Origin: Podarcis raffonei
Lineage: Eukaryota > Chordata > Lepidosauria > Squamata > Lacertidae
Direction: 5' to 3'
Length of the DNA stretch: 64,000 nt
NCBI RefSeq assembly: GCF_027172205.1
Contig: NC_070605.1
Coordinates: 26,530,304-26,594,303 of the forward strand
In this document: positions 1 through 11,805 of the stretch, piece after piece
Layout of the letters: every line of letters starts with the position of its first letter
Numbering within the stretch: the stretch's first letter is position 1
Translations under genes and position numbers: made by a program
The notes under the pieces: generated by a model
Databases searched by the model: none
What the model was told of the DNA's origin: nothing
Seen by the model: the letters and a program-made list of their open reading frames with translations, nothing else

Positions 1-1780
1 AGCAGCTAGTAGTGAATGCCAACCATTGTTGAAGCAAACCTGGTGATAATGCAAATGAAATATTGAGTGCCTCGAAGGGAATAGAGGTACGCAGCTGCCT
101 AAAAGATTCAGCATCCAATTTTGCTGCAGCTACTCTGCTATTTCCATGGGGAAAGCCTGTGGCTTTTCAGTGGAGGGACAGCTCAGCACATGCGAAGCAA
201 TGTGTCACTGTATTCCTGACAGTGAACTGGACAAGGAAACCTGCTTTCAGAAGTCTCCATCAGATGATACATGGAGCACCAGAGCAGAAGCACATTAGCT
301 ATGTGATGGATGTATCTTGAGAAGGTGGATAGAAATGGAAATGAAATATTATTATTTATGGCCACATTATTTCCAAATGTTAACTTCCATAATACAATCT
401 ACTAATCTGAAAATCCTGTAAACTGCCTGAGTGGATCACTGGGCAACAAACATAAACTAACCTGTGCTCTTTAAGGGGAAAGTGGAGTATTAAATAACCT
501 CTGCTACTGTATTAGTTTCAATGAGAGCAACTCACGTTGCCTATAAATGATGCTCGACAAATTTCATATTTGCACTTAGGCGAACACTACCACCAGTATT
601 TTTGTACATGTAGCAACTGTGGACTCTCATCTTAAACAGTTTTGCACATGCAAATCCAATTGCTTCTGTGGAATTTTGGAAGTTGACTTTTCTAGTATTG
701 CAGGTGGTGTTCTCCATTTGGTTTCCCAGGCTGGTGATAGAATCTCAGCATTGTGATATATCTTCCATTTTTCTTTCTGTTTCTCATGGCATGGCACAGG
801 GACATTCCGTCTTTGCACAGGAGAGCATGGCAGCCATTTGGGGCACCACAGTATTGCCCCCCAAATTTCTTTTTCTGGGGCCTCAATCTCACATGCACCC
901 AATGATTTAGCTTGTAATATGATATAAACACCAAAATATAATGTATGCCATTAGAATAGTTCATAAGTAAACACTAATAGATCAGGAATAGAATTATGCA
1001 CAATGTTTGAATAGCTTAAGGATATCTTATTAAACCACATACCTCGCACTTTTGAAATATATGGTTCTTCTTCATATATTAAATAAGCCACATGCTATCA
1101 CACTGGATAACAAAAAAAGAAGGGAGGGGGTTCTTGTAGGTAAAAATGAACTGTCAGTTACAATGTGCTGAGCGCAAGACACCAAATCAATATTTTATAA
1201 CAATACAAATCCATCACAGTCAGCTTGAATCACGCCTACTGCAGCTTTTTGGAAGGCAAGTTAAAGTCTCTGAGGTACTTTTCCCTTCAGGTTGTTAGCA
1301 CCTTCTGTAAATGGAGTTTTGGTGCACTGAGAGGGTTGGTGTCATTAGGAGATTCATTTTGAATCAAACTTGTCTCTTACTTCCCTCACCCCATTCATTG
1401 GCAAAAATAAATTGCTACCTCTAATGGCAGCCATATTTTGTGTTGCATTTTATGGTAGTCTTAGTCATAGTTTTAGCAGGCTGAAGTAGATTTTTTAATG
1501 AGATCTTGGTGATATATAAAACGACAGATTCTACTGTCCCTGTTTATGGTGTGACAATGCTTTACTTTTCAATTCAGGGGACTATCATGTGCACCTAATG
1601 GTTACACACCCAAGAAATTCAAAGAGTCTTAGACAGCCAGATCGACATCAGCATTTGCTGCAGCTGCAGAAAGGTCCTTCCATTCATGAATCTTGCTTGC
1701 GGAATCAGGGGAAACACCTGTGATTTCAACAACAGAGACATTTGCCTCATAAACCCTTGCTTGCACCCAATTATAATTGC
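1..1780. other. Intergenic DNA, no recognised feature
   Basis: AT-rich single-copy-looking sequence. The open frames are short, overlap on both strands and resemble no family I know. I see no SINE, LINE or inverted-repeat element here. It lies downstream of AMER2. Confidence 0.6.
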
Positions 1781-2292
1781 CTCTAGGACAGAGGCATAGC
1801 AAGGTCAGGTGGTACCTGGTGCGATTTTTTTTAGTCACACCACCCCACATTGCAATTTTTCTGACCGTTGCCAAGAGTTGTTGAGCTTTTTTAGGGAGGG
1901 TTGGCCGTTTTGGCCGTGAAACAGATACACCTGCAGATCACGCAAATCCAATGATCACATAAAACCGTGTCAGAGCCGCCAGCCAGGGGTGCCAACACTG
2001 ATCACCAAAATCAGACCGCCGATCGCATAAAACCCGCCAGGGTTGCAAGTGCTGCCCTCTGGGAGGTGCGAACGCCACCCGCCAGGAGGTGCCAGCCTGA
2101 TCACTGGGCATATCTGCGCGATCGGCGGGCGAATTTTCATGACGACGATCACACCAATTGCAAAAATCCGCTTGCCGGGGGTGCAATGACCGCCACGCCG
2201 ATCCCCCCGGGGAGATTTTGTCACCCCCCCAGACATGACACCCGGGGCAGACCAAACACCCCCAGCCCCCTTGCGACGGCCCTGCTCTAGGA
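1781..2292 (-). mobile_element. Non-autonomous hAT-like DNA transposon with perfect 8-bp target duplication
   Basis: The element body is 1789-2284 (496 bp). It is flanked by an exact 8-bp duplication, CTCTAGGA, at 1781-1788 and 2285-2292. The ends are imperfect inverted repeats: CAGAGGCATAGCAAGG at the left, and CAGGGCCGTCGCAAGG at the right when read on the other strand (12 of 16 bases agree). An 8-bp duplication and CAG-starting termini are typical of the hAT superfamily. The interior is rich in CpG and in loosely repeated GATC/CGCC motifs and has no credible transposase frame, so it must have been moved in trans. A second copy in the opposite orientation is at 41569-42381; strand is given relative to that copy. 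Confidence 0.85.
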
Positions 2293-5200
2293 TTCAGGGC
2301 TGCTTAAGCAACAGATGTGGCTAAGAATGAATGTTCTAAGACTATAACTTTGTCTGGAGTTGTAACCGTTTCTGTAAAGGCAGCTATTTATTTAAAGCAG
2401 ATAAAATATTTTTCCTTCAATGTGTTTGTGTGGAAAAAATACGACTGAACTATGTTAATACTTCAATGGTGATTTCTTTAATGCAACACAGATCAAAATA
2501 ATAATAATAACAACAACAATACTATATTGATGATGGTGGTCCTTACAGTCTCAAACCAACATCATCAATTTACTAAATAATATTTTTACGTGGACCTGGA
2601 ATTAAAAGTTTAAAAGGAAGGAAAAAAACATACTTGTTAACAAATCACAAAATCAGGGCAGGCAGAGTAACGCAATAGACAGCACGTAGGATTGACTTAT
2701 TTGAAAGGATTGGATCCCGTTTCTGCCATCACAAGCTAAATTAAAAATGGCAGTGATTGTGTTAGCTTCAAATTGAACATGCTGAACACCAGGGTCAAGT
2801 CCTGGAGTGGTTGCTTGCTAAAATGGAACAACAACAAAAACGGAAAGACACGATTTGCATTTAGATCAGAAAGAAAGATTACCACAACAATATACAAAAC
2901 CGTGTGGAATTCTGTATAACAGTGAAACAAATCTTTAAATATAAGTGGAGGTGTGTGTTTAGAGATTGTTTTATCATTTGCCTTGGAAACCTATTTTCTC
3001 TGGTGCCTTAGTAAAATACAGAAAGTTCCTGTTTTTCAACTTCAGTGGCACATACTCAAAACCAAAAGCTTTTTTTGTGTGTTGGAGATTAATTGCTCCA
3101 GAATAACTACCAGTCCCTGGATTATAAATTTATGCCACACGTGCATAAGTAGTGAAAGGAGGAGGGACCTATTTTACGATTATTAAACTACCTTGATGTT
3201 GCATGTAAAAGCTTAAGCTGCTAACTATTTTGTATTAAGTGATACCGAGTATGTGCCCCAAAGCTCTGACTACATTCGTTTTAGTCAGAACAATTATCTT
3301 ATTAAGAGACAAATTATTTCCACCTTACTCCCTGACAGCAACTGTAATTTGTACACATTTGTACACTATTGAGATAAATCAAACACAAGCCAGCTGCACT
3401 ATCTACCAAATACCACTGCTTTTCGCAGTGAAGAGCGACATCCCATCCTAAACAAAACTGATCCTCTAACAACAGTACAGTATAATAGTCTAGCAAATCC
3501 TGCTTTTTTTTTCTTTTATGAGCTATGCAATGTTGCTTGAAGATGAATAAATTGAGGCTGTTTTGAGAAAGGAGCATGATTCCAACAATGAGGTAGTGGA
3601 ATGGCGTGGGCTTCTAATAAAAATGCACTGACAAGGATGTTCATCGAAAATGCACTGCTGATACAGTGTGACATGCACAGGGTGAGACAATGCATGTATA
3701 GCCTGCAGTATGCACTGGCTGCGGAAAGAGAACACATATTTGGCAAGATGAGGGAGGGAATTCCTCCCCCCCCCCCGGGAAAATGCACTTCTGGTTGGGT
3801 GAATGGGCATGGAGAAAGCATTGCTGGCAGCAAACAAATTGGATGATGGATAAACAGGATCTAATCTCTGCTGGCTGTGGAGCAAGAGAGATGTGCATGG
3901 AGTCTACACTGCAGGCAATTTGAAAATACACAGCAGCAGTGAGAGGGAGGCACGTTAAATGTGCTCCGCTGGCCCTGGAATGGGTGTAGATGAAAACTAC
4001 AGGCAGAATCTATGTGATATTGGAGGAGAAACGAGGAGTGCATGAAGAATTCACAGTGTGTAGAGAGAAGAGGAGTTTGTGCTGATGGAGTGTGAAGAAC
4101 TAGTTGTTCCACTATATGAGAAGACAATATTAGCCAGTAACACTGACAGACCATAGAAGAAAAACTCAGCAGGTTAGGAGGGATTTCATAGGCAGACACA
4201 TATGGAGGTACCTAGATTTTTGACAATAAGGTTACAAGCTCTTGCATATGTTTAGGCTTTGTCCATCCCACTCAAAACAGTGGGATTTATCCATACCAAG
4301 CTAGGGATGTAAAAAGCAGACTGGCACAATCCCATAACTGATGTCATGTTGGAAATGGCATTAAGAGAAGTGTAGGCACCAATGATGAAAATGGATGACA
4401 TGTTTTATAGGGATTCCCATATGGTTTTTCTAGTGCTCAGTGATGCATGCGAGTGAAATGTTATACCAGTACTCCATGTGTTCCCAGCATTCTGTCCTTG
4501 TTCCTTCACACTTCTCAGCTACATTAGTTATGAACAAAAAGTGCTTCTCTGCCTAATCAAGCCAATCACCTCCAGAAGATTCTACGAAAATGCTGTGCGC
4601 AGGATGAAACTTGTCAATCAGAAATGGAGGGAGAAAGGAAGAATAGACAGGATTGGAAACAACTTAAGTCTACCAGGAAGGGAGCCCTATACAATCCAGA
4701 TTTGCCCTAACAGCTCCTGCACTGAAAATAGGACAGGACACCTCTAAATGTTCTGCCTGTGGATACAGAATAGTTCACAACTCTCATTACAGAGTTGGAA
4801 CATAAGGTGACTTCAACATTATTCAATGATTAACTCAGGTTCACACTTGACAAAGAGCCATAGCCAGTCCTGACAGTACCTACATGATACACGTGTTTTT
4901 GAAACATATAAGGTGTGCACCAAAGCGACATGATGTTTGGACCAGCTCTTTGATGAGATTCTCTGAAAGGCTGACTTCTGTTTCAACATGTTGAAGATCT
5001 GTGACGGGAGCTCTCAATGTCTTTTCAATTCTATGAAAAGCAGCCATGATGGGGGTCTCTGAATTGGGCCTGTGGGGGGATCTAACCCTTTATCCCCACA
5101 TTGAATTCTCCCTTCCCCAAAGCTGCTGTTATTGTGGTGGGAAAGACTTGACCAGCTTAAGCAATGAAGCTTGTAAGTTTCCTCCTCCACAGCTACAAGC

Positions 5201-8200
5201 AGTTTCTGGGGGGCAGGCAGTGGCGGAACAGTTATACTCTGCCTTCCCCAGGCTGTGTCCCCAGTTCAAACTGGGCCTTTCTTCTTTTCTTGTAACAAAA
5301 TTGCAACTCCTGTGCAATGTCTAATTTGGACCCTCCGTTGTTTAGTACAAAATTGCAATATGCCAATAATTCACCGCAGGTTTCACAACTTCACCAACTC
5401 TTGTTCCCAGATTACCAGTTTCCATTGCAGTCAACGCCAATGACATGAGCAATATCTACCCCAAGATTATTTTAAAATGCACCCATTTCATATCCAGCTC
5501 AAAATGGTAATAAATAATGTCAGTATAGTTATATATGGGCAAATGGGTGATTTCTGCCTTAAAAATAGGCACAGAACACACTGTTCCTCTGCCCTATGTG
5601 AAATATCTCAATACGTAATTCTCTTGGAGTCTTTATAGGATCAATGTATATTTTTCCTCATCTAGAGTAAAGGAAAAAATACAATAATTTCATACCAACA
5701 GCATGTGCTAACAGCCCCATTTCATTCATATGTGTGCACACACACACATTTTTACTGTTAAATAAATGTCTAGCATCTAAATTTATGGCACAATCAAACT
5801 GCCTCATCCACAGCTTTACTGAAACAAAAAATGAGTGCTTTTTGGAAAACATGCCATTTAGTAGGATGAAAAGCTGAGGAGCCAAATCAACAGCTTCCTA
5901 TAAGCTTGGGCAGTCCCATAAATTTGCAGACCAAGTAACAGTTTTGCTTCACTAAGCAAAGCATGGCAATTTGATTTATCTGGGATAGTGAAGCACTATG
6001 CTGTGGGGGGAGGGGGGACGGACTGGCCTCAGAATCAGACATTTTGAAGACTTTGGTGCAATATCATTTTAGTCTAGATAAATAATTCAGTAGAGGCCAT
6101 TAAAAATTAACCAAGGAAGGAATTTTCATAGGAGAAGCATATGAACTGAAGCCAACCAATTCTGTTCATTGCTAACCTAGGAGGTTTAACGGGCAACCAA
6201 TTCAATTCTTCAGTAACAGTAAGCATGTGTTTGCTTTGTCAAGACAGGGCCTGTCTTAAATCTACTGCATGTGCTTTATTCCTATGACTGCTAATGGCTG
6301 GAATCCACATACCATTTATCCCAGGCTACTCAAATCAATTGAATTGCTCCAGAATAAGTGCATTGTGGACTCCTGCCAATGAAGCAATGCATGTGCACTG
6401 AGATGAGAACCAAGTCTTTGTCTCAGATGCAGACCACACCTCTGGCACCTCTTTACAATCTATGGGAGCAAAATAAGATCACACAGAGCAATCCATGCCT
6501 TTAAAAGAAAGCTCCTGTTTAAAAAACATATGCCACAGAAAATACTGGAAGTATACATCATAACATAACATATTCTAAAAACATGTAAAAGGTACCAAGT
6601 GACCTATAAGTGCAAAGAGTAAAAAATACCAAATACCTGATGTAGCATACTCTTTTCATGTTATGTACAGGGAAACAACTGTACAAGCATCATCCCAAGC
6701 AGAAGTCTAAACAAATAAAGCCTTCTTTGAAGAATAAAAATAACAATGACTTCATTATTAAAGAATACAGCATCTTTGGGATCTGGAAGATCATTTCTGC
6801 CTATCAAGGCTGTAGAAATACATGAATTTCTGTTATTAAAATGCACATCTCTACAGAATGCCTCTAGCATGGCCACTTGCACATGGTTCATTCCCTTAAT
6901 TCCAGCACTCCACTATTTTTCTCAATCACCAGAGTGCTCTACAGATCACAGAAGGGAATGAAATACACCTAACACATGTTTGTTGAACATCCTCTTCAGT
7001 GCATTGTCTTAGGCACTGTTTATTTTCTAGTGTACAAATATAATCTTCTTATTAAAAATAAAATCATCATGGTCAAAATTAGTGGCAAATTTGTAAGCTG
7101 TGGAATTAATGATTTCAAAATCATTAGCCACTCAAGTCTATAATTCGATGCACATCCGCCTGTAAGCAAGACCACTGAACAGGACTTCCTTCAGAGCCAC
7201 CACACACCAGATTGCACTGCACAAAATGGTGCTTTGTGAATAATTAAGGGTCAGTTCTTAAGACCCTGGTTCATGGCAGCATGTGGGTTGAGTGTAACAC
7301 TGCTGATGAGGGCAGGGCAAAATGCAGGCACAAAATGAAAGGCTTGGATCTGGTTAAATAAGGAAGCATCACACACCAAGTCAGCACTGATACAGTTAAC
7401 TCACATGTCGTCGGTGCAGTGTGGTGCTTCCACAGGCTATGTTTTGGAAGTGTGGGAAGCACCTTATGTTGCTTCTCTTCAGGTCAAAGCATCATGTAAG
7501 AATCGAGTTCCACATATTCCTGGCTACTGAAAGTGCCTTGGAGTTGAAACACTGACAATAGTTTGATGAGTTTGCAGTTCTGAGACAGACATGTATAAAG
7601 ATCATTCTCACATAACCTGTATGCAATCACACAAACACCCTATGAATGCAATGTCTGCAAGACTTGCCCTACGGACACTACATTCATGCAGAATATACCA
7701 CATCTTCAAACTGTGAACTTATCCCTATGTCCACAGAGCCTTGCCCTGATTCATAAATCAGCCAATCCCCTTACTATGATAAAACACACACACACTCTTC
7801 TCCTCCTCCTCCTTTTCAGGATGATTGTCATCAACTTATAAATACTACTAGCAGACAAATGAACAGCTACCAAAATGGGTCCTACCAACTGGTAGCTACA
7901 AACTGGGCAAACAATGTCATTATCTTTCTGATCCCCGCCACAGACCTACTTGCTACAGGCCAGCCTTTTCACCTAAACAGTCGTGTGTTTTAGGAGAACG
8001 ACACTCTTGCTGATTGTAGTGAATAGACTTCCAGCATAGTAAACAATGTAGTTTTCACTCCAAACTAACATTACAAAACTGTGATCATTCATACATCATT
8101 GGAGTGTTAACAAAAATGATATTATTGCTAGTCAGATGTGTACTTGGTGCTACTCCCTTACCAGCAAAATTGTGTGAGCACTGTTGGTAATGGAAACTGC

Positions 8201-10355
8201 TCTGTCATGCACAATCATTGTTAAAAGTGTTGCTAGTATCCCTGGAAGATACTGAGAGTGATTTACACTGCTCCCATTTTACTGTGACAAAAATGGTTGT
8301 ATGTGTGATGCCTTCTGTGCTCGCTAGCCTTTGAAAGAAAAGCAACAACTGGATGTAAAATGAAAAAGCAAGAAAACGAAAGACAACACAATTTTAATGG
8401 CACATCTTAGTCATAAATGGAAGGGGAATTTTATCTATGGGTAACTATTGTTTCTTCATACATAACAGGCTACAGATCAGCAAAATGCATATGGTGAAAA
8501 ATTGCAAGAGATAAGGACTCCCAAATGGCAACGTTGTTTCATAGAATTTTAAAAGACACACCACTGTTCTGACCTGCAGCTAACTCTTCCGGCATATTAC
8601 AACATCCTCTTTCCAGCTCAACTTTCAGCACCCTGCAGCACTTCTCTACACAACTGCCCTTTTAAACAAAATGCTATAATAGTTTTGCATAAAAAGCATG
8701 CAGAAACAGCATGATCTTCACTGATGTAAAACAATGAATAGCTGTTTATTATCCAGCTTGGAATAAAATTTTGTGTCCCTGGATTCTTTCCTTCCAGAGT
8801 ATTACAGCCACAAGGGGACAGTCTGTGTAATTTGATGTAGTCTCAGGGCCTTCAATGGGAGGGACTACACGCGCAAGTGTAAATCAATCATTCTCCATCC
8901 CAAATCTACAAAAAACACACAAGCACTCAAGCAGAATCAGGTCAAATGTGAATCCCATTCTCAGGCAAAGTTAAATAACTGTCAAAATGATTTGGCAACA
9001 TTTGCTATTTGTACCATTGGTCTGTTTGTCTGTGCATGTAAGTTTATGTGCCCTTCAGCATATTACAGAAATGTGTGCATGTATTGTATGTGTATCCATA
9101 GGAATATACATGCATATGTACAATATGAATTTGTAAACGGCTGCACACCTGCAACCACTCACAAATACATTTTGAGAAAGTATACAAAATAAACCCACCT
9201 GGGTTCATTAGCACTCTGCTTCTAAACATGTTTTTTTTAAAAACTTGGGAGACCCATTGATTACCACTGAACTACTTATTGCCAATTAATGCCAATTAAG
9301 CATGCTTAGAACTCAGCTTTCAGGGTCTAGCACAGCAACAAAGTAAATATGGGGTGAAAGGCTAAGATATGACCATTGCCTCCCTCCCCTAGGATAATGG
9401 AAGACATGGCCCACCCCAACCTTGTTGCATGTAATTTGCAAAAGCAGTTTCCCCACTATTATCTGGGATTTCTGTGGACCATAGCCTGTATCTGCATGGT
9501 TGCAAGCAATATACATTGTTGACTGGGATCCAATGGTCTGTTTAAGTTCATGGAAAGGCTTTGCTGTAGCCTAATGATGATTTTGTTTGAACTGCTGATC
9601 CCCATGCCATATTACAAACTGCTTTAACAGAGCTCTTGCTCTCCCCTTCAAAAGCAGTTTACTATGTGGCATGTGGGTTGCTGTTTAGGAAAATATGTCT
9701 GAAGTCCCCTTAGGATCACAAAACTTTGTTTCACTGTTGACCACTGGGACCAAAGCGTCACTAGCGTCACATGCCCAAAGGGATGGGGAGTTGGGAATTA
9801 TGTTTCTTGTCCACTTGCTCATCCCAACCCTCCATGTGAAGTGGCAAATGACTTATGAAACTGAATATACTTTAAAAAGCAGTTTGTGACAACATATGGT
9901 GATCAGCTGATCAAAGTAAAAAGAAGAGATAAATCCCACACGGCTTACTCAAGCCCTTGCACATGCCTAAAATCATCCTTGGGAATTTGACCTTTGTAAA
10001 TAAACATTCCGGTTCTTGATATTTTTTTTTGGCAGTTCTGATAGAGGCTACATTAATGCAATTGAAAATCAATGTGATATAAGCAGCCTAGCTGTGGGCA
10101 AGAATACAACCATTATATGTTCTAGCTTTTCTTCATTAACCTTAATGCTCTTATTCAAATGTATATTATGTAAACCAATATTTACTTATGGGAACTTAAA
10201 AAGGAGAGGTTAAATGAACTCTTATAATTGATTTACGGAAGGAAATTTAGAATTTTCTACATCACAAAATATATATCGTTTTTTAAAGTAAGTTTTACTT
10301 TCTTAAAAAATAAATAGGACCTCTGAAACAAGTTTTTTGCCTAGTGGTGTTCTGC
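2293..10355. other. Repeat-poor intergenic DNA downstream of AMER2
   Basis: About 8 kb in which I recognise no SINE, LINE, terminal-inverted-repeat element or coding region. Only small simple repeats are visible: AAT/AAC trinucleotides near 2500, a C run near 3768, a short CA run near 5737 and CA/TCC runs near 7785. All open frames are short and low-complexity or random-looking. The contrast with the transposon-dense DNA at 14-57 kb suggests it may hold conserved regulatory DNA, but I cannot point to a specific element from one sequence. Confidence 0.5.
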
Positions 10356-11805
10356 TTTATTAATTTACTTTTCTTTAAGCCCTGTCATATTAGACCACAA
10401 TGGGGTTGTTTCTATCTTGAAAATAAATCTTTAGGCACATCATGTGATGCTGCTTCACTGAAAAGATGTCAATACAGCAACCACTTTTCAGCAGCACTGC
10501 TTATATTCAGTGGCAACAGACATGTCTGTTTTGTCCATGGTGATAAAACTCTTTAATGGACTAACAGTTCGCCAATTTTCTTCTCTTTCTTAAAGGAAAA
10601 TAATCTTAAGTCTAAAAGTTGGTATGTGTGTGAAATACAAACTTTCACACAGCAAATACCAAAAGCTAAATTTATTAACATTTGAAAACAAACATTTTAA
10701 AAATTGGTTTGCAGCCTCAGGCTCTGCAAGTACTAAACTGAAATTCTATTTTTTAGAAAGTCCTGAAAATAAGGGGTTTGCAGCAAAAACACCATTAGAT
10801 CCTTGATTCCAGTATTATGCATGCTCTTGTAAGATTAACACAATAGACTTGCCTACCCTTGGATGTTAGAGCCAATATAAAATTTTGCTCTAGTTACTGT
10901 ACTTTTAAGAAGGTCCATACATTTAGAACTGTAAAATTATCAAGCTATAAAAACTAATTTTGTTTCAACTCTAGTAAATACAGAAAGACATTTTAATTTA
11001 AAAAAGCTGTAGCACTAAGAGTATCATATGCATCTATCTATACATGAAGAACCATTTGTTGTATAAATGTTGTAGTTGTCTCTATATTGGCATTTAGGAA
11101 AGTTATTCCCTTGAACCTGATTATTTTGTGCATTGGAAAAATATTGGTGTAAACAACTGAGAGTTCACTAGATGTCTTCATTATCCACTTACACTAGGAC
11201 AGATCCAAAGCAAACAGACAGACAAACAAAAATATATCTTATTATAGAAATCCATCTAACTTGCTAATCTACCTTTCACAAGTGAGTTGAATCTGCTGCT
11301 GGTTGACAGTGCTCTTTCTATCTCAGGTTAAATACCTGGGATTTTATGGTTGTTGCTATTACTCTGCTTGACATTTCCCCACAGTTAGAGCAAACATTTC
11401 TCAGTATAGGCTAAAAACATTTAAAACAAACAAATGTAAAATTATATATACTGGAAAACTTCTTTTGGTCCTCTCTTTCCCAATTTGTGTCTTCTTTGAA
11501 GAATTCATGGCACAAGTTTGCATTATTATATTTTATATACCTAATCAAAGTCCTGCTTCCACAAAAGACATGGAAAAGTGGCTTCCCGAGTGGTTTAGTG
11601 CTTCAGAAAAACAGATACAAATGTTAAAAAGGTGCTCAAAAAGAATCTAACTTTATATTTATATATATACTATATATCAAGATGGACTTTAGAAGCACAC
11701 ATCCCTTTTGTTCACAGAAAGGGCACATGTAGGTGTCTTCCTTTAGATGCCAAACTGCTTATTAGCAGGTTTCTGCAAGACTGACACACCCATATTTATC
11801 TCCTT
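10356..11805 (-). other. Candidate AMER2 3' UTR
   Basis: AT-rich, repeat-free sequence directly downstream of the AMER2 stop codon (TAG at 11806-11808). On the minus strand an AATAAA polyadenylation signal occurs at 10356-10361, which would give a 3' UTR of about 1.45 kb. The end point is a guess, since other A/T-rich signals occur further left. The neuronal AMER2 mRNA is known to have a sizeable 3' UTR. Confidence 0.4.
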
